From Hyphomicrobiales bacterium (GTDB taxonomy: Bacteria > Pseudomonadota > Alphaproteobacteria > Rhizobiales > Devosiaceae): a stretch of 9,688 nucleotides of DNA. Position 1 is the stretch's first letter; every line of letters starts with the position of its first letter. The notes beneath the pieces are model-generated. The model was not told the DNA's origin, made no database searches, and saw nothing but the letters and a program-made list of their open reading frames with translations. The stretch covers positions 1 through 9,688 of the forward strand of contig WFOP01000190.1 in the NCBI GenBank assembly GCA_015487985.1, in the 5' to 3' direction. This document shows, one piece after another, positions 6,358 through 9,688 of the stretch. Both the position numbers and the translations under genes were made by a program.

Positions 6358-6792
6358 ATGGGAAAAACGAATATTCTCAGGGGATATGCAATCGGCGGCC
6401 TGTCAAAGAAAACCGGCGTCAATATCGAGACCATTCGCTATTATGAACGCATTGGAATTATGCCTGACCCGGCCCGCACAAAAGGGGGAAACCGGCAGTA
6501 TGACCATACTCAACTTATGCGGCTCTCATTCATCAGGCGCTGTCGAAATCTGGGTTTCAGCATCAACGAATTGCGCACATTTTTGTCGATGGTTGATGAG
6601 GATAACCTGAGTTGCGCTCAAGTCCACAAAACCACTCTTACTCATCTGCAAAACATACGCAAAAAACTGAGCGATCTGCATCAACTGGAAAATGCCCTGC
6701 AGGCCATGGCCGCTCAATGCACTAAGGGTGATATCCCCAATTGTCCAATTATTGAAGCGCTGTTTGAAAACAGTCAGCAAATCTCAGGTTGA
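6358..6792 (+). CDS. merR: Mercury-responsive MerR transcriptional regulator
   Basis: Cytoplasmic dimeric regulator that represses the mer promoter without Hg(II) and activates it when Hg(II) is bound. The ATG at 6358 gives 144 residues, the usual size, with AAGGG 7 bases upstream. A TTG start at 6301 would place the operator inside the gene and is rejected. The N-terminal winged helix-turn-helix contains IGGLSKKTGVNIETIRYYER and KGGNRQYD. A long dimerisation helix spans about 90-118. Three cysteines, Cys86 (NLSCAQ), Cys121 and Cys129 (QCTKGDIPNCPI), correspond to the three Hg ligands of known MerR proteins. The Cys121-Cys129 loop is one residue shorter than in the Tn501 protein. The gene is divergent from merF-merA and converges on the lactate-dehydrogenase gene with 4 bases between the stop codons. 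Confidence 0.92.
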   Translation: MGKTNILRGYAIGGLSKKTGVNIETIRYYERIGIMPDPARTKGGNRQYDHTQLMRLSFIRRCRNLGFSINELRTFLSMVDEDNLSCAQVHKTTLTHLQNIRKKLSDLHQLENALQAMAAQCTKGDIPNCPIIEALFENSQQISG

Positions 6793-6796
6793 GGCC

Positions 6797-7951
6797 TCAA
6801 AACTCTATCGAAGCAATATTGTGCGCCCCGAAATCCGCAATATCGCGCTCCCCGCCAAGGGCCATTGTCATATCCAGTTCTGCATATAAAATATCCAGCA
6901 CCCGTTTTACCCCGGCTTCGCCACCAGCCCCCAGCCCATATAAAAATGGCCGCCCGATATAGGTTCCCTTGGCCCCAAGTGCGATGGCCCGCGCAATATC
7001 AACCCCCGAGCGAATACCCCCGTCCATATGCACTTCTATATCCTCCCCTACCGCTTCAACAATATGGGGCAAGGCGCGGATTGACGACCATGCACCATCC
7101 AGTTGCCGCCCCCCGTGGTTGGAAACGATCAACGCATCGGCCCCCGTATCAACGGCATGTTTTGCATCCACCACATCCAGCACCCCCTTGATGATGAGCT
7201 TGCCCCCCCAATAGTCCTTTATCCAGTCCACATCATCCCAGCTAAGTTCCAGATCAAACTGTTTGGCGGTCCATTCACTCAGGGACCCCAGATCGCCAAC
7301 GCCCTTGGCGTGTCCAATGATATTACCAAAACCGTGCCGCCTCGTCGTTGCCATACCCAGGCACCAGCCGGGACGGGTTGCCATTTGCCAGAGATGTTTC
7401 GGGATAAATTTTGGCGGGGCGGAAAGCCCGTTGCGCAAATCTTTATGGCGCTGGGCCAGCACCTGCAAATCCATAGTGAGCACCAGCGCCGAGCACCCCG
7501 CATCACGGGCACGATCAAGCAGACTTTTGACAAACCCCCTGTCCCGCATCACATAAAGCTGAAACCAGAACGGCTTTGTGGTGACGCTTTTAACATCCTC
7601 GATGGAACAAATGGACATGGTGGACAAGACAAATGGCACCCCAAAATCTTCAGCCGCTTTTGCCGCCAGCATTTCCCCGTTGGCATGTTGAAAACCGGTC
7701 ATGCCCGTGGGGGCAAGCGCCAGCGGCATACTTACCTCTTGACCAATCATCGCAGATTTCAACGACCTGTTGGAAAGTTTTCGCGCCACACGCTGGCGAA
7801 ACAGGATTTTTTCAAAATCGCTTTCGTTGGCACGGTATGTCTGCTCACTCAGTGCCCCTGAGTCCGCATACTCAAAAAACATCTTTGGCACACGCCGACG
7901 CGCCATTTCCTTCAGATCAGCAATTGTCAAAGCGGACTTCAGATTTGCCAT
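6797..7951 (-). CDS. lldD: FMN-dependent 2-hydroxy-acid dehydrogenase (L-lactate dehydrogenase type)
   Basis: Flavoenzyme of the family that oxidises L-lactate, glycolate or related 2-hydroxy acids to 2-oxo acids; in the lactate case electrons go to the respiratory chain. From the ATG at 7951 the protein has 384 residues, typical for LldD. A G-rich site (GGGGGGTG) lies just upstream; the frame is open back to 8041 but the added part is not family-like. Seen residues: Tyr28 in FFEYADSGA, LAPTGMTG (79-86), Ser110, Gln131 and Tyr133 in FQLYV, Thr159 and Arg168, Lys255 in IIKGV, catalytic His279 and Arg282 in SNHGGRQLDG, and DGGIRSG plus GRPFLYGLG for FMN phosphate binding. The set is complete. 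The substrate is not certain: lactate fits the TakP-like transporter nearby, but glycolate or other hydroxy acids are possible. Confidence 0.88.
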   Translation of the reverse strand: MANLKSALTIADLKEMARRRVPKMFFEYADSGALSEQTYRANESDFEKILFRQRVARKLSNRSLKSAMIGQEVSMPLALAPTGMTGFQHANGEMLAAKAAEDFGVPFVLSTMSICSIEDVKSVTTKPFWFQLYVMRDRGFVKSLLDRARDAGCSALVLTMDLQVLAQRHKDLRNGLSAPPKFIPKHLWQMATRPGWCLGMATTRRHGFGNIIGHAKGVGDLGSLSEWTAKQFDLELSWDDVDWIKDYWGGKLIIKGVLDVVDAKHAVDTGADALIVSNHGGRQLDGAWSSIRALPHIVEAVGEDIEVHMDGGIRSGVDIARAIALGAKGTYIGRPFLYGLGAGGEAGVKRVLDILYAELDMTMALGGERDIADFGAHNIASIEF

Positions 7952-8050
7952 GATGCACCCCCCAAAAAAACCAATAGATACCTTGCCCCTGATAAACCCA
8001 AAACAAGGGCGCCAGTAAAGCTGTTTCTTCAAGTTCCCCAATGCGACCAG

Positions 8051-8118
8051 TATAAATGGTGCCGACGGATAAAAGCCGCTTCAGCAGGTCAAAAACTTGT
8101 CAAACGGCCCAATTTGAC
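8051..8118 (+). promoter_or_regulatory. Candidate promoter and operator repeats upstream of the SMP-30 gene
   Basis: The 203 bases between lldD and the SMP-30 gene hold TATAAA (8051-8056), a fair -10 with a weak TTCAAG -35 seventeen bases upstream. Downstream, GTCAAA occurs at 8088-8093 and again at 8099-8104, exactly 11 bases (one helical turn) apart. Its inverse TTTGAC lies at 8113-8118, so 8099-8118 is a perfect 6-bp inverted repeat with an 8-base centre. Such spacing suits a dimeric repressor acting as a roadblock. On the minus strand TATCTA just upstream of lldD could be its -10. The regulator is not identified. Confidence 0.35.
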
Positions 8119-8154
8119 GTTTCCTGTTGCCAGCATCGGAAAGGACGCGAAGCA

Positions 8155-9072
8155 ATGACAGCCACTGCCCCCCTTTATGACGAATATGAACCCGAATTTT
8201 CTGCACTGGTCAATAAAACCGCGTCCCTTGAAACTCTTTATTCTAACTGCCGGTGGGCCGAGGGGCCGGTCTGGTTCGGCGATGGCAATTACCTGTTGTG
8301 GAGCGACATCCCCAACAACACGATTTTGCGCTATATCCCCGATATCGGGGTCAGTATCTTTCGCGCCAATTCGGGAAATACCAATGGTCACTACCGTGAT
8401 CTTTGTGGCCGCCTTGTCAGTTGTTCCCACGCCAACCGGCGCATCGAGCGCACGGAATTTGACGGCACAATCACCACATTGGCAGACAGTTATGAGGGAA
8501 AAAAACTGAACTCCCCCAATGATCTTGTGGTCAAATCCGACGGCACAATCTGGTTTACCGACCCCGCCTATGGCATCGAAAGCGATTATGAAGGCAACAA
8601 GGCCCCCCGGGAACAAGCGGGATGTTTTGTGTTTTGTTTTGACCCCAAAACCAATTCTCTCACCAAAGTCGCCGATGATTTTGATCGGCCCAACGGCCTG
8701 GCTTTTTCTCTGGATGAAAAACAGCTCTATATTGCCGACACCGGCATGACCCATGGTCCCGACCGGCCCCGCCATATCCGGGTGCTCGATGTAAACAACA
8801 ACAATACCCTGTCAGGCGGCAAAGTATTCGCTGAAATTTCCCCCGGCCTGCCCGACGGATTCCGCCTCGACATCAAGGGAAACATCTGGACCAGCGCCGG
8901 CGACGGGGTCCACATACTCAATCGGGCAGGCGTGACGCTTGGCAAAATCAGAACACCAAAACCCGCCTCCAACCTGACTTTTGGCGGCCCCGAAAAGAAC
9001 CGTCTTTTCATCACCGCCACCGATTGTGTACACGCGGTTTATGTCAGCACCAATGGCGCACAATTTCCCTGA
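8155..9072 (+). CDS. SMP-30/gluconolactonase/LRE-family hydrolase
   Basis: Six-bladed beta-propeller enzyme family that hydrolyses sugar lactones and similar esters with one divalent metal. The ATG at 8155, with AAGGA 9 bases upstream, gives 305 residues, the normal family length. An in-frame ATG at 8056 would add 33 residues that are not family-like. Seen: Glu36 in RWAEGPVW, the usual first metal ligand, then SGNTNGHYRD, LNSPNDLVV (118-126), GTIWFTDPAYG, DRPNGLAFS (177-185) with Asn180, and LPDGFRLD with Asp234. Thus the Glu, Asn and Asp ligands expected of the family are present. No signal peptide is apparent, so it is probably cytoplasmic. It is divergent from the hydroxy-acid dehydrogenase gene, so a shared pathway of sugar-acid or lactone breakdown is possible. 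The true substrate cannot be read from the sequence. Confidence 0.9.
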   Translation: MTATAPLYDEYEPEFSALVNKTASLETLYSNCRWAEGPVWFGDGNYLLWSDIPNNTILRYIPDIGVSIFRANSGNTNGHYRDLCGRLVSCSHANRRIERTEFDGTITTLADSYEGKKLNSPNDLVVKSDGTIWFTDPAYGIESDYEGNKAPREQAGCFVFCFDPKTNSLTKVADDFDRPNGLAFSLDEKQLYIADTGMTHGPDRPRHIRVLDVNNNNTLSGGKVFAEISPGLPDGFRLDIKGNIWTSAGDGVHILNRAGVTLGKIRTPKPASNLTFGGPEKNRLFITATDCVHAVYVSTNGAQFP

Positions 9073-9098
9073 TCTCTTTTACAAAACAAACCAAAAGC

Positions 9099-9134
9099 AA
9101 AAAACCCGCTCCGGTGATATCGAAGCGGGCCTTT
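9099..9134. terminator. Bidirectional intrinsic terminator
   Basis: CCCGCT (9105-9110) pairs with AGCGGG (9124-9129), with a 13-base loop that can form two further inner pairs. On the minus strand six T residues follow (complement of 9099-9104), an ordinary terminator for the curlin-type gene ending at 9164. On the plus strand a short CCTTTT follows, so it may also stop the SMP-30 transcript ending at 9072. The position between two convergent genes fits this shared role. Confidence 0.75.
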
Positions 9135-9163
9135 TGGGAGGTCTTTACAAGGTGAGTGTCGGA

Positions 9164-9592
9164 TTAAAATCCAAAGACAAAGGTCGCGCCGGTCTGGCCG
9201 TTACCGAACTGGTTCACATTGACATTGGTATTTTCACCAAACTGATAAATGCCATAGGCATTCCCATTGCCACTCTGCTGGAGGTTGCCACTGTGGCCTT
9301 TGCCTTCCTGCCAGATCGTGCCAAAATTGTTAGACCCGTTCTGGCCCATCATGGCGCCATTGCCGGTGCCGTTTTGCGAAATCACGCCACCACTCTGTTC
9401 AAGAGAATTGATGAGATTAAAAATCTGCATGCCTGCGCGCAACGCATCGGCATCCTCACCGGCAGCAGGCAGAATTGTCAGGGAAAATGAACCAGCGGCC
9501 GCCGCAGGGCCAACCATGGACGCAGAAGCGATGGAAACAGCCATAAGTGCGCTCAGTGCCGTTTTGAAAAGTTTTTTTGCGGGTGAAGTCAT
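9164..9592 (-). CDS. Secreted curlin-repeat (CsgA/CsgB-like) amyloid protein
   Basis: Probable subunit or nucleator of extracellular curli-like amyloid fibres. From the ATG at 9592, with GGAG 8 bases upstream, it has 142 residues, close to CsgA and CsgB (about 150). A signal peptide covers about 1-33 (KKLFK, a hydrophobic core, then GPAAAAG). Residues 45-66 look helical. From residue 73 on, Gln recurs at 73, 84, 95, 106, 117 and 128, exactly every 11 residues, each starting a unit such as QNGSNNFGTIW or QSGNGNAYGIY rich in Gly and Asn. Six such half-repeats match three curlin strand-loop-strand repeats. The C-terminus is TGATFVFGF, with aromatic residues. No csgE, csgF, csgG or second subunit lies in the window; they could lie to the right, upstream of this gene. 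Whether it acts as main subunit or nucleator is unknown. Confidence 0.85.
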   Translation of the reverse strand: MTSPAKKLFKTALSALMAVSIASASMVGPAAAAGSFSLTILPAAGEDADALRAGMQIFNLINSLEQSGGVISQNGTGNGAMMGQNGSNNFGTIWQEGKGHSGNLQQSGNGNAYGIYQFGENTNVNVNQFGNGQTGATFVFGF

Positions 9593-9659
9593 TGTTGTTC
9601 TCCGGGGTTTATTGTTTGCGGTTTGCCATGTTGATAAAACCAACTTGCACCAGCCCGCT

Positions 9660-9685
9660 TGAACGGTTTTGGAATGGGCCGTTCA
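9660..9685. repeat. Inverted repeat upstream of the curlin-type gene
   Basis: TGAACGG (9660-9666) and CCGTTCA (9679-9685) form a perfect 7-bp stem with a 12-base loop, about 70 bases upstream of the curlin-type start. No T tract is seen on either side before the window ends. It could be an operator, or the end of an upstream gene's transcript. The rest of the gap (9593-9659) shows no clear promoter boxes. Confidence 0.4.
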
Positions 9686-9688
9686 GAT

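Noticed and set aside
7103..7861. Plus-strand frame of 252 codons
   Set aside because: It lies entirely antisense to the hydroxy-acid dehydrogenase, whose catalytic motifs are complete, and is rich in Pro, His and Arg as expected of a shadow frame.
8089..8775. Minus-strand frame of 228 codons
   Set aside because: It is antisense to the SMP-30 gene, which shows all expected metal-ligand motifs; the frame itself has no recognisable domain.
1..9688. tRNA, rRNA, CRISPR array, insertion sequence or riboswitch
   Set aside because: Reading both strands I saw no cloverleaf, no regularly spaced repeat array, no transposase frame and no recognisable aptamer core.

Overview
The window reads as a chromosomal segment of a Gram-negative proteobacterium, most likely an alphaproteobacterium of aquatic habit. 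This is inferred from the TakP-type TRAP transporter, the divergent merR/merF-merA pair and the style of the lactate-dehydrogenase-type flavoenzyme. I could run no similarity search, so the taxonomy is an inference. There is no rRNA, tRNA, CRISPR array, insertion sequence or phage gene. Almost all of the sequence is coding, with short functional-looking gaps.

Left block (1-4458): a solute-uptake operon and its likely sensor. On the minus strand lie, in order of transcription, a TRAP solute-binding protein (dctP/takP type), a terminator-like hairpin, an unusually long small permease (dctQ) and the first 11 codons of the large permease (dctM), cut by the window edge. Divergently, on the plus strand, a histidine kinase with a periplasmic Cache domain overlaps a NarL/LuxR-type response regulator by 4 bases (ATGA). 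The binding protein keeps the residues that hold Na+ and a 2-oxo acid in TakP, and Cache domains of this kind bind small carboxylates. The simplest reading is that the kinase senses the transported mono-carboxylate or a relative and controls the transporter.

Middle block (4502-6792): a compact mercury-resistance cassette. merF and merA are on the minus strand, 3 bases apart, and merR is divergent. Between them is a perfect 8-bp dyad that sits in a 19-bp promoter spacer, the hallmark of MerR-controlled promoters. The system looks pared down: no merT, merP or merD, MerF lacks its second cysteine pair, MerA lacks the N-terminal metal-binding domain, and an active-site Tyr is Phe.

Right block (6797-9592): an FMN-dependent 2-hydroxy-acid (L-lactate type) dehydrogenase on the minus strand is divergent from an SMP-30/gluconolactonase-family hydrolase on the plus strand, with candidate operator repeats between them. 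A bidirectional terminator separates the hydrolase from a convergent secreted curlin-repeat (amyloid) protein with six exactly 11-residue repeats. The TRAP system, its sensor and the hydroxy-acid dehydrogenase may serve one small-carboxylate metabolism, with the mer cassette placed between them.
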